The notes below the pieces were generated by a model. It did no database searches, was not told where the DNA came from, and saw nothing but the letters and a program-made list of their open reading frames with translations. This document shows, in pieces, positions 1 to 4,233 of a stretch of 6,756 nucleotides of DNA; within the stretch, counting starts at the first letter, position 1; each line of letters begins with the position of its first letter. The translations under genes and the position numbers were made by a program. The DNA is from Chitinispirillales bacterium (GTDB taxonomy: Bacteria; Fibrobacterota; Chitinivibrionia; Chitinivibrionales; Chitinispirillaceae). The stretch lies in NCBI GenBank assembly GCA_031254445.1, contig JAIRUL010000044.1, positions 1-6,756 on the forward strand. The letters are read 5' to 3'.

Positions 1-238
1 CCTTCTTCCCAATCACTATCCCCGGGCGCGACGTGTGGATGCCCACGGTCACGCGCTTCGCCGTGCGCTCTATCTCGAGCGCGCTGAGCCCGCCGTGCTC
101 CAAACGCTTGCGCAGGTAGTTCCGCAAGAGCAAGTCTTCGTAGAGATAATCGGCAAACCGCTCTTTAGCGTACCAATTCGAACACCAAGACCGCGTGATG
201 CCCAACCGCAAACCTACCGGATTAGTCTTCTGACCCAC
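1..238 (-). CDS. rpsC: 30S ribosomal protein S3, N-terminal part (runs off the window)
   Basis: S3 binds the 3' domain of 16S rRNA in the small-subunit head and lines the mRNA entry channel. Translating the minus strand from a GTG at 238 gives MGQKTNPVGLRLGITRSW followed by a WYAKERFADYL stretch, which is the typical S3 N-terminus. The visible 79 codons end in RPGIVIGKK, the start of the KH-domain GxxG loop, so roughly two thirds of the protein lie beyond base 1. The GTG start is supported by a Shine-Dalgarno GGGAGG at 243-248, four bases upstream, and by its position 11 nt after the rplV stop. It is the last gene seen of the S10 operon; rplP would be expected after it, but that is inference. 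Identity is secure; only the C-terminus is unseen. Confidence 0.96.
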   Translation of the reverse strand, partial: MGQKTNPVGLRLGITRSWCSNWYAKERFADYLYEDLLLRNYLRKRLEHGGLSALEIERTAKRVTVGIHTSRPGIVIGKK

Positions 239-249
239 AACGCCTCCCG

Positions 250-591
250 TTAATTCGACAAAGTGACGGAAATGTGACACATGCGCTTGATAATCCCGGA
301 CGCGCTGCCCTTTGCGCGCGGGCGGAACCGCTTCATAACCGGCCCCTCGTCCACGCGGATCTCCTTAACGCGAAGCCCGTCAACCTCAATATCCGCGTCT
401 TTTGAATTATTCGTAAGATTCGCAACCGCAGAACTTATCAGTTTAGCGACATCCTCCGCCACCTCTTTCTTTATCCCAAACCTAAGCAAATTCAAAGCCT
501 CGCTGACGTTCTTCCCGCGAACGGCGTCGGCGACAAGCCGCGCCTTGCGGGGCGTGGACTTTAAATTTTTTATTACCGCTTTCGATTCCAT
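250..591 (-). CDS. rplV: 50S ribosomal protein L22
   Basis: L22 contacts all domains of 23S rRNA, and its long beta-hairpin lines the nascent-peptide exit tunnel. The 113-residue product has the usual length. Residues 11-28 (KSTPRKARLVADAVRGKN) match the conserved start of the family, and residues 86-109 (MKRFRPRAKGSASGIIKRM and following CHISV) are the tunnel hairpin and final strand. That hairpin is where macrolide-resistance changes occur in other species; I see no deletion or insertion there. The ATG start is preceded by GGAG at 601-604, nine bases upstream, in a 13-nt gap after rpsS. The stop is TAA, 11 nt before rpsC. Tight spacing on both sides indicates co-transcription with rpsS and rpsC. 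Confidence 0.97.
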   Translation of the reverse strand: MESKAVIKNLKSTPRKARLVADAVRGKNVSEALNLLRFGIKKEVAEDVAKLISSAVANLTNNSKDADIEVDGLRVKEIRVDEGPVMKRFRPRAKGSASGIIKRMCHISVTLSN

Positions 592-604
592 TGCCTATAT
601 CTCC

Positions 605-889
605 CTATTTCTTCGCCGATTTATCCGTCTTAGCCCCGCTATGCCCGCGGAAATTGCGCGTCGGCGCAAACTCGCCCAAGCGGTGGCCGACCATGTTCTC
701 CGTCACGTACACGGGAAGGAACTTGTTCCCGTTGTGCACCGAAAACGTCTGCCCGACGAACTCCGGCAAAATAACCGAACGGCGCGACCACGTCTTTATG
801 ACTTTCTTTTGGCCGGTCTTGTTCGAATCATCGACTTTCTTCACCAAGTGGCCGTCTACAAACGGGCCTTTCTTTACAGAACGTGACAT
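605..889 (-). CDS. rpsS: 30S ribosomal protein S19
   Basis: S19 sits in the small-subunit head, binds 16S rRNA with S13 and contacts the A-site tRNA region and the large subunit. The 94-residue product begins [19 protein letters not shown] and carries the whole family signature: [15 protein letters not shown] (32-46), [19 protein letters not shown] (51-69) and [13 protein letters not shown] (71-83). Its length is normal, with a short basic tail. The ATG lies only 3 nt after the rplB stop. A ribosome-binding GGAGGT lies inside the end of rplB at about 898-903, so translation is probably coupled to L2. The stop is TAG. Confidence 0.98.
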   Translation of the reverse strand: MSRSVKKGPFVDGHLVKKVDDSNKTGQKKVIKTWSRRSVILPEFVGQTFSVHNGNKFLPVYVTENMVGHRLGEFAPTRNFRGHSGAKTDKSAKK

Positions 890-892
890 AGC

Positions 893-1720
893 TTACTTCG
901 ACCTCCGCCTTACAATGTATTTTCCCGACGGCTTCTTGCGATCGCGCGTCTTCAAACCTTTCGCTTTCTGGCCCCAAGGCGACACGGGGTGGCCGCCGCC
1001 CGACGTCTTGCCCTCGCCGCCGCCCATCGGGTGGTCGACCGGGTTCATGGCCACGCCGCGCACCGTGGGGCGGATGCCCATATGGCGCTTGCGGCCGGCG
1101 GAGCCTATGCATACATTCATGTGATCGGAATTGCTAACCTGCCCTATGGTGGCCACGCAGCTCTCGCGGACGTTTCGGATTTCGGACGAGGGGAACTTCA
1201 GCTGAACCATCTTGTTTTCTTTCGCCACAACCTCGGCGTAAGCGCCGGCGCTGCGGGCAATCTGGCCGCCCTTCTTCTCGCGCAATTCGATGTTGTGAAC
1301 CTGCGTGCCGAGAGGGACATTGGCTAAGAGCATGCAGTTGCCCTCGGCGATCTCGGCCTTTTCGCCGGACATTATCTTCTGCCCGGTTTTCATGTTGACC
1401 GTGGCCAAGATGTAGCGGCGCTCGCCGTCGACATATTTGATGAGCGCGATGAACGCGGAACGGTTCGGATCGTACTCGATCGTCTCTACAATGCCGGGGA
1501 CATTGAACTTGTCGCGCTTGAAGTCGATTATGCGGATAAAACGCTTATGCCCGCCGCCCCTATGGCGCACGGTAATGACGCCCCTGTTATTGCGGCCGTT
1601 TGTCCTATGCTTGGCGACAAGGAGCGGCTTGTGCGGCGTATCGGTCGTAATCTGATCGAACACCGTCGTCGTCTTGTAGCGGAGCGTGGGCGTGGTTGGC
1701 CGGTACTGTTTCAAAGCCAT
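893..1720 (-). CDS. rplB: 50S ribosomal protein L2
   Basis: L2 is a primary 23S rRNA binder close to the peptidyl transferase centre, needed for subunit association and tRNA binding. The 275-residue product is of normal length. It shows the N-terminal arm [30 protein letters not shown] (45-60), [14 protein letters not shown] (81-94) and, near the C-terminus, [18 protein letters not shown] (221-238) followed by HPVSPWG (244-250) and the basic end YIVRRRSK. His230 corresponds to the functionally important His229 of E. coli. The second His of DHPH is Met232 here, a variant I associate with Bacteroidota and some other phyla. The ATG is preceded by GGGAG at 1731-1735. Unlike most S10 operons, 229 nt separate it from rplW. 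Confidence 0.98.
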   Translation of the reverse strand: MALKQYRPTTPTLRYKTTTVFDQITTDTPHKPLLVAKHRTNGRNNRGVITVRHRGGGHKRFIRIIDFKRDKFNVPGIVETIEYDPNRSAFIALIKYVDGERRYILATVNMKTGQKIMSGEKAEIAEGNCMLLANVPLGTQVHNIELREKKGGQIARSAGAYAEVVAKENKMVQLKFPSSEIRNVRESCVATIGQVSNSDHMNVCIGSAGRKRHMGIRPTVRGVAMNPVDHPMGGGEGKTSGGGHPVSPWGQKAKGLKTRDRKKPSGKYIVRRRSK

Positions 1721-1812
1721 AAACTTCTACTCTCCCGATGCGGGCCGGCGCCGGTATTCCAAGCGCCAACCCTACGTTTTGCGAATAACGCCTGAATTAA
1801 CGCTATCCATAA

Positions 1813-1935
1813 CTACGTTTTTATTTTATGCGCGGACGGCGATTGCCCAAACCGCGCGCCTACCGTCCAACCTTTAACATGGCCGAAAATATCCGGCCCC
1901 TGCAATTCATTATCGCGCGCGCGGACGATAATCAT
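1813..1935 (-). CDS. doubtful 40-residue ORF in the rplW-rplB gap
   Basis: An ATG at 1935, 14 nt after the rplW stop, opens a 40-codon frame ending in TAG at 1813. It begins MIIVRARDNELQGPDIFGHV and has no signal peptide, membrane segment or family motif that I recognise. No good Shine-Dalgarno sequence precedes it; only GACGGG touches the ATG. The frame also covers all the stem-forming repeats of the gap, so base composition there is probably set by RNA structure. I list it because it fills half of an unusual gap in the same direction as the operon. Chance is the more likely explanation. Confidence 0.12.
   Translation of the reverse strand: MIIVRARDNELQGPDIFGHVKGWTVGARFGQSPSAHKIKT
1823..1850 (-). 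promoter_or_regulatory. possible internal promoter ahead of rplB
   Basis: On the minus strand TTGGGC (1845-1850) is followed after 16 nt by TAAAAT (1823-1828), 3 of 6 and 5 of 6 matches to the sigma-70 consensus. Initiation would fall near 1816, about 95 nt before rplB. The spacer overlaps the CCGTCC arm of a stem, which weakens the call. The organism's own promoter consensus is unknown. Confidence 0.25.
1834..1930 (-). repeat. three-part inverted repeat with alternative pairings
   Basis: On the mRNA, element a (UAUCGUCC, 1923-1930) can pair with element b (GGACGGUA, 1861-1868) in eight base pairs with one G-U. Element b can instead pair six bases with element c (CCGUCC, 1834-1839). The two pairings exclude each other. 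Elements a and c lie within a 9-bp direct repeat, CGTCCGCGC in mRNA sense (1919-1927 and 1830-1838). The strong small hairpin 1881-1898 lies inside the a-b loop. The geometry resembles a switching leader, but no U-rich terminator tract follows either form. Confidence 0.5.
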
Positions 1936-1949
1936 CCCGTCAGCGCAGG

Positions 1950-2240
1950 CTATACCTCGCCGAACTTGTCGATATTCTGGCCGGCCTTAATCTTAACGAT
2001 AGCCTTCTTCCTATCGGGGCGATACCCGACGTTCCGCCCCGTGCGCTTCTTCTTGCCCTTGACCACCATCGTATTGACGTCTTCGACGTCGACGCTAAAG
2101 AGCTTTTGGACTGCTTCTTTGATCTCAATTTTCGTAGCGCCGAGCGCGACCTCGAACACATACTTGTTCTGCTCGGAGCGCAAAAGGGTATTCTTCTCCG
2201 TAACGGAGGGGTACCTTATTATCGAATGGTATTTGCTCAC
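1950..2240 (-). CDS. rplW: 50S ribosomal protein L23
   Basis: L23 lies at the exit of the peptide tunnel and forms part of the docking site for trigger factor and signal recognition particle. The 96-residue product has the usual bacterial length. It starts MSKYHSIIRYPSVTEKNT, contains NKYVFEVALGATKIEIKEAV (25-44) and the basic loop KGKKKRTGRNVGYRPDRKKA (61-80). These are the conserved blocks of the family. The start is GTG, and its bases overlap the rplD TGA as GTGA (2237-2240), so translation is likely coupled to L4. The ribosome-binding region GAGGCGG lies inside the end of rplD. The stop is TAG, after which an unusual 229-nt gap precedes rplB. Confidence 0.97.
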   Translation of the reverse strand: MSKYHSIIRYPSVTEKNTLLRSEQNKYVFEVALGATKIEIKEAVQKLFSVDVEDVNTMVVKGKKKRTGRNVGYRPDRKKAIVKIKAGQNIDKFGEV

Positions 2241-2869
2241 TTCGCCACCGCCTCTTCAACTTTGGTTATAAGGCCCTCGCCGCCGAAAATGATGTTTTCG
2301 GAACCGATAACGTCTAGCGCGTTGATCTCCGCGACGGGGCGGATATCCAAATCGCGTATGTTTCGGCCGGATAAATATACATTCTTCACGCCGTCATTAT
2401 CAAGTATTAGCAAGTTTTTTTTGCCGGCAAGGTTCATCGCCTCGAGCATGGCCGCGATAAGCTGCGTCTTAGGCTCGTCGAAACTGAGCGCGTCGACCAC
2501 GAGTATCCTCTCGTCCTTAGCCCTCGAAGAGAGCGCCGATACTAGCGCTAACTTCTTGAGTTTACGGGGGATGACCGTGTAGTAGTCGCGCGGCACGGGC
2601 CCAAAAGCCTTGCCTCCGCGCGCCCAAACGGGCGATGTGTTCGACCCGGCGCGCGCGCGGCCGGTGCCTTTCTGGCGCCACGGCTTCTTGCCGCCGCCGG
2701 AGACCTCGGCGCGGCTCTTGGTCTTAGCCGTCCCCTGGCGCTGGTTCGCCTGGTACGACTTTATGACCTGGTGGAGCACGTGCTCGTTCACCTCGGCGGC
2801 AAAGACGGAGTCGGGGAGGCTGATGTCGCCCTTAACCGTGCCGTTCTGCTGATACAATTTTGCCATCAT
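2237..2869 (-). CDS. rplD: 50S ribosomal protein L4
   Basis: L4 binds 23S rRNA domain I and sends an extended loop to the tunnel constriction; in E. coli it also represses its own S10 operon. The product is 209-210 residues, normal for the family. Residues 45-95 form the loop, with GGGKKPWRQKGTGRARAGS (58-76) and SPVWARGGKAFGP (79-91). The C-terminal globular part includes ILVVDAL and NLLILDNDGVKNVYLSGRN. Two ATG codons are adjacent in frame (2869 and 2866). An AAGG about nine bases before the first fits it slightly better, but either could be used. A 245-nt structured gap separates it from rplC, while it overlaps rplW by 4 nt. It thus heads a rplD-rplW pair set apart from its neighbours. Confidence 0.97.
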   Translation of the reverse strand: MMAKLYQQNGTVKGDISLPDSVFAAEVNEHVLHQVIKSYQANQRQGTAKTKSRAEVSGGGKKPWRQKGTGRARAGSNTSPVWARGGKAFGPVPRDYYTVIPRKLKKLALVSALSSRAKDERILVVDALSFDEPKTQLIAAMLEAMNLAGKKNLLILDNDGVKNVYLSGRNIRDLDIRPVAEINALDVIGSENIIFGGEGLITKVEEAVAK

Positions 2870-2871
2870 TT

Positions 2872-2900
2872 TTTATAACCTTCGTTAAAATCAAAGTCAA
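2872..2900 (-). promoter_or_regulatory. possible promoter directly before rplD
   Basis: Minus-strand TTGACT (2895-2900), a 17-nt spacer, then TATAAA (2872-2877): each box matches 5 of 6 sigma-70 consensus bases at ideal spacing. The -10 box ends two bases before the first ATG, so a transcript would begin at about the second ATG (2866) and be nearly leaderless. The A/T-rich context makes chance matches easier. Confidence 0.28.
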
Positions 2901-2916
2901 AAGATAAAAGTCAAAA
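2893..2916. repeat. two direct copies of AAAGTCAAAA
   Basis: The plus strand shows AAAGTCAAAA at 2893-2902 and again at 2907-2916, a 14-nt period. In mRNA sense each copy contains TTGACT. The repeat lies in the A/T-rich end of the rplC-rplD gap, and the copy nearer rplD supplies the -35-like box of the candidate promoter. Confidence 0.8.
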
Positions 2917-2935
2917 CCTTTTAAATCTTTTGGGG

Positions 2936-2952
2936 ACGGGGCTCTGCCCCGT
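2936..2952. repeat. GC-rich 7-bp perfect hairpin
   Basis: ACGGGGC (2936-2942) and GCCCCGT (2946-2952) pair perfectly around a 3-nt loop. An outer GGGG (2931-2935 region) and CCCC (2957-2960) could extend it past an internal bulge. Neither strand has a T tract after it, so it is not a standard terminator. It has the look of a small dispersed palindromic repeat, which only a genome search can show. Confidence 0.65.
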
Positions 2953-2970
2953 AACGCCCCGACACATTCG

Positions 2971-3018
2971 CCCCCGCCTTTCAATATCCTCCCCCAAAAG
3001 AAGAGGCGGGGGAGGATA
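2971..3018 (-). repeat. competing long inverted repeats
   Basis: On the mRNA, UAUCCUCCCCC (3008-3018) pairs perfectly over 11 bp with GGGGGAGGAUA (2985-2995) across a 12-nt loop. The overlapping segment CCCCCGCCU (3004-3012) pairs perfectly over 9 bp with AGGCGGGGG (2971-2979). The shared C-run (3008-3012) means only one can form. Both stems are very stable. No U tract follows either, so they are not intrinsic terminators as written. They may act in regulation, RNA processing or transcript stability, or be a repeat remnant. Confidence 0.75.
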
Positions 3019-3032
3019 CTGTTTTAACACAT

Positions 3033-3047
3033 GCGCCCATAGGGCGC
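3033..3047. repeat. GCGCCC/GGGCGC hairpin
   Basis: GCGCCC (3033-3038) and GGGCGC (3042-3047) form a perfect 6-bp stem with loop ATA. It lies within the 15-codon mini-ORF of the rplC-rplD gap, 15 nt upstream of the competing stems in mRNA order. Confidence 0.6.
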
Positions 3048-3090
3048 GAACATCGGTACATCAAAACACATTCTTTCTCACTAACAACTG

Positions 3091-3123
3091 TTACTTCTAT
3101 AGTTACTTCTATAGTTACTTCTC
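3091..3123. repeat. 12-nt tandem repeat at the rplC stop codon
   Basis: The plus strand reads TTACTTCTATAG twice without a break (3091-3102, 3103-3114). A third, partial copy, TTACTTCT, begins at 3115 inside rplC. In mRNA sense the unit is CTATAGAAGTAA, so the last L3 codons and the TAA stop have been copied outwards twice. Each unit brings further stop codons in the L3 frame. Slippage or local duplication is the likely origin. Confidence 0.9.
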
Positions 3124-3747
3124 TATGAACTTTTTTAAATAAACGATGCCTGTGCGGCATCCGGGAACAGAGCCTTTTACAAACACTAGACCCGCTTCCT
3201 TATCTACTCCGACAACCTCAAGCCTTCTCGTTGTGACTTGGCACGCGCCCATGTGGCCCGACATCTTTAGGCCGGGAATAACGCGCGCGGGGTACGAACC
3301 GGCGCCTGAGGAGCCGCGCTCGCGGTGGTTCGTGTTGCCGTGCGACTCGCGGCCGCGCTGGAAGTTGTACTTTTTAATCGTGCCTGCGTGGCCGCGGCCC
3401 TTGGAGACGCCCGTCACGTTGACGAACTTGACGCCCTCAAAAACCTCGACGCCTATCGCCTGCCCGGGCTTCAGCTCCTTGTCGGCGTCGCAGTCCAGCT
3501 CAAACTCCTTTAGGACTTTCATGGGAGCGCTGCCGAGCTTCTTGAAGTGGCCCGCCTGCGGCTTGCGCACCCGCTTCTCGGCGACCTCGCCGAAACCGAG
3601 CTGCACGGCGCTGTAGCCGTCGTTGTCCACGGTCTTTACCTGCTCGACGACATTGTTGCCGGCAAGGATAACCGTCACGCCGACGACGCGCCCCGTCTCG
3701 TTAAAAATCCTCGTCATCCCTACTTTTTTACCAATCAGCCCCTGCAT
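3115..3747 (-). CDS. rplC: 50S ribosomal protein L3
   Basis: L3 is an early-assembling 23S rRNA binder whose extended loop reaches the peptidyl transferase centre. From the ATG at 3747 the product is 210 residues, close to the 209 of E. coli, and starts MQGLIGKKVGMTRIF, the expected N-terminus. A TTG at 3789 would add 14 residues not typical of the family, so I reject it; AGGTG at about 3753-3757 supports the ATG. Conserved blocks include GVSKGRGHAGTIKKYNF (113-129), SHGNTNHRERGSSG (135-148) and KMSGHMG (161-167). The segment matching E. coli GSIGQNQTPG reads GSSGAGSYPA, so the Gln methylated by PrmB in E. coli (Gln150) is replaced by Ser151. The gene's 3' end joins a 12-nt tandem repeat. Confidence 0.97.
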   Translation of the reverse strand: MQGLIGKKVGMTRIFNETGRVVGVTVILAGNNVVEQVKTVDNDGYSAVQLGFGEVAEKRVRKPQAGHFKKLGSAPMKVLKEFELDCDADKELKPGQAIGVEVFEGVKFVNVTGVSKGRGHAGTIKKYNFQRGRESHGNTNHRERGSSGAGSYPARVIPGLKMSGHMGACQVTTRRLEVVGVDKEAGLVFVKGSVPGCRTGIVYLKKFIEK

Positions 3748-3788
3748 AACACACCTGTCTTTTATGGTGATTTTTTGCCCTTTTAGCA

Positions 3789-3809
3789 ATGGGAATTAAA
3801 TATTCCCAT
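3789..3809 (-). repeat. perfect 8-bp hairpin between rpsJ and rplC
   Basis: ATGGGAAT and ATTCCCAT, at 3802-3809 and 3789-3796 on the minus strand, are perfect complements around a 5-nt ATTTA loop. The hairpin begins about 17 nt after the rpsJ stop, in a 79-nt gap. No T tract follows on either strand, so it is not a standard intrinsic terminator. It could be an RNA processing or stability element, or a regulatory leader of rplC. Confidence 0.6.
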
Positions 3810-3826
3810 CCAACCTAAGCGCCTCG

Positions 3827-4135
3827 TCAAACCTTTATTTCCACATCGACGCCCGCCGGCAAATCCAGCTTCATCAGCGAATCTACCGTCTGCGGCGTGG
3901 ACTCTAAAATATCTATCAGCCTCTTGTGAACGCGCGTCTCGAACTGCTCGCGCGACTTCTTGTTCACGTGCGGCGAGCGGAGAACCGTGTAAATGGTCTT
4001 CTCCGTAGGGAGCGGTATTGGCCCGGAAATGCGGGCGCCCGTCCCCTTGGCGGTGCGTACTATATCCGACGCGGACTTGTCCAAGATATTGTGGTCGAAC
4101 GACTTCAACCTGATACGAATTCTTTCACCCGGCAT
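3827..4135 (-). CDS. rpsJ: 30S ribosomal protein S10 (NusE)
   Basis: S10 is a head protein of the small subunit and, as NusE, also joins NusB in transcription antitermination. The 102-residue product is of normal length. It begins [20 protein letters not shown] and contains [20 protein letters not shown] (33-52), [13 protein letters not shown] (54-66) and HKRLIDI (70-76), ending in [11 protein letters not shown]. The ATG is preceded by AAGGAG at about 4147-4152. It normally heads the S10 operon, but here it follows fusA directly, after 98 nt with no tuf gene. That gap contains a small CGGCG/CGCCG hairpin (4157-4173) just upstream of the ribosome-binding site. A 79-nt gap with a perfect hairpin follows. 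Confidence 0.97.
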   Translation of the reverse strand: MPGERIRIRLKSFDHNILDKSASDIVRTAKGTGARISGPIPLPTEKTIYTVLRSPHVNKKSREQFETRVHKRLIDILESTPQTVDSLMKLDLPAGVDVEIKV

Positions 4136-4233
4136 CTTTTGTCGTACTCCTTTTGCCGGCGGACCATACGCCGACTGTTTATTTATACGTTAATATCTAA
4201 ATTCCAGCGCCAAACACACGGCCTTGCTATTTA

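Larger units (their letters stand above)
1721..1949 (-). other. long structured gap between rplW and rplB
   Basis: This 229-nt stretch has no recognisable gene, whereas rplW and rplB are normally separated by a few bases. Read on the mRNA strand, it holds from upstream to downstream: a hairpin at 1911-1930; a strong hairpin at 1881-1898 (GGCCGGA, loop of four, TTCGGCC, with one G-U pair); a GGACGG/CCGTCC stem at 1863-1868 with 1834-1839; a promoter-like pair at 1823-1850; two copies of AAAACGTAG at 1813-1821 and 1772-1780; the perfect palindrome CCGGCGCCGG at 1745-1754; and the rplB ribosome-binding site. A 40-codon ORF covers 1813-1935. The role is unknown; a leader, processing site or internal promoter region for rplB are the main possibilities. 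Confidence 0.7.
2870..3114 (-). other. long structured gap between rplC and rplD
   Basis: This 245-nt stretch has no recognisable gene in a place where bacteria usually have almost no spacing. On the mRNA strand it contains, in order: two tandem 12-nt repeats continuing the rplC stop; a 15-codon mini-ORF (3024-3071); a GCGCCC/GGGCGC hairpin (3033-3047); an 11-bp stem (2985-2995 with 3008-3018) that competes with a 9-bp stem (2971-2979 with 3004-3012); a 7-bp GC hairpin (2936-2952); and an A/T-rich stretch with two copies of TTTTGACTTT and a promoter-like pair right before rplD. Composition swings from very G+C-rich to very A+T-rich within 100 nt, unlike the flanking genes. Confidence 0.75.

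Noticed and set aside
281..1124. Several long plus-strand frames opposite rplV, rpsS and rplB
   Set aside because: They are antisense to strongly conserved ribosomal protein genes and show arginine- and proline-rich composition typical of mirror frames.
2936..2952. GC hairpin as an intrinsic terminator after rplC
   Set aside because: The stem is strong, but neither strand has a following T tract; the mRNA continues with CCCCAAAAG.
2930..3142. Plus-strand 70-codon frame across the rplC-rplD gap, with a repeated YFYS pattern
   Set aside because: It runs against the operon, reads through the GC-rich palindromes and the tandem repeat, and ends inside rplC; the repeated residues come from the 12-nt repeat.
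3748..3789. Upstream TTG start for rplC adding 14 residues
   Set aside because: L3 proteins begin at the MxGLIGKKVGMT motif, and the ATG at 3747 has its own ribosome-binding site.
4176..4213. Promoter ahead of rpsJ (TTGGCG with TATAAA)
   Set aside because: The spacing is about 20 nt and the -35-like box is poor, so I do not list it as a feature.
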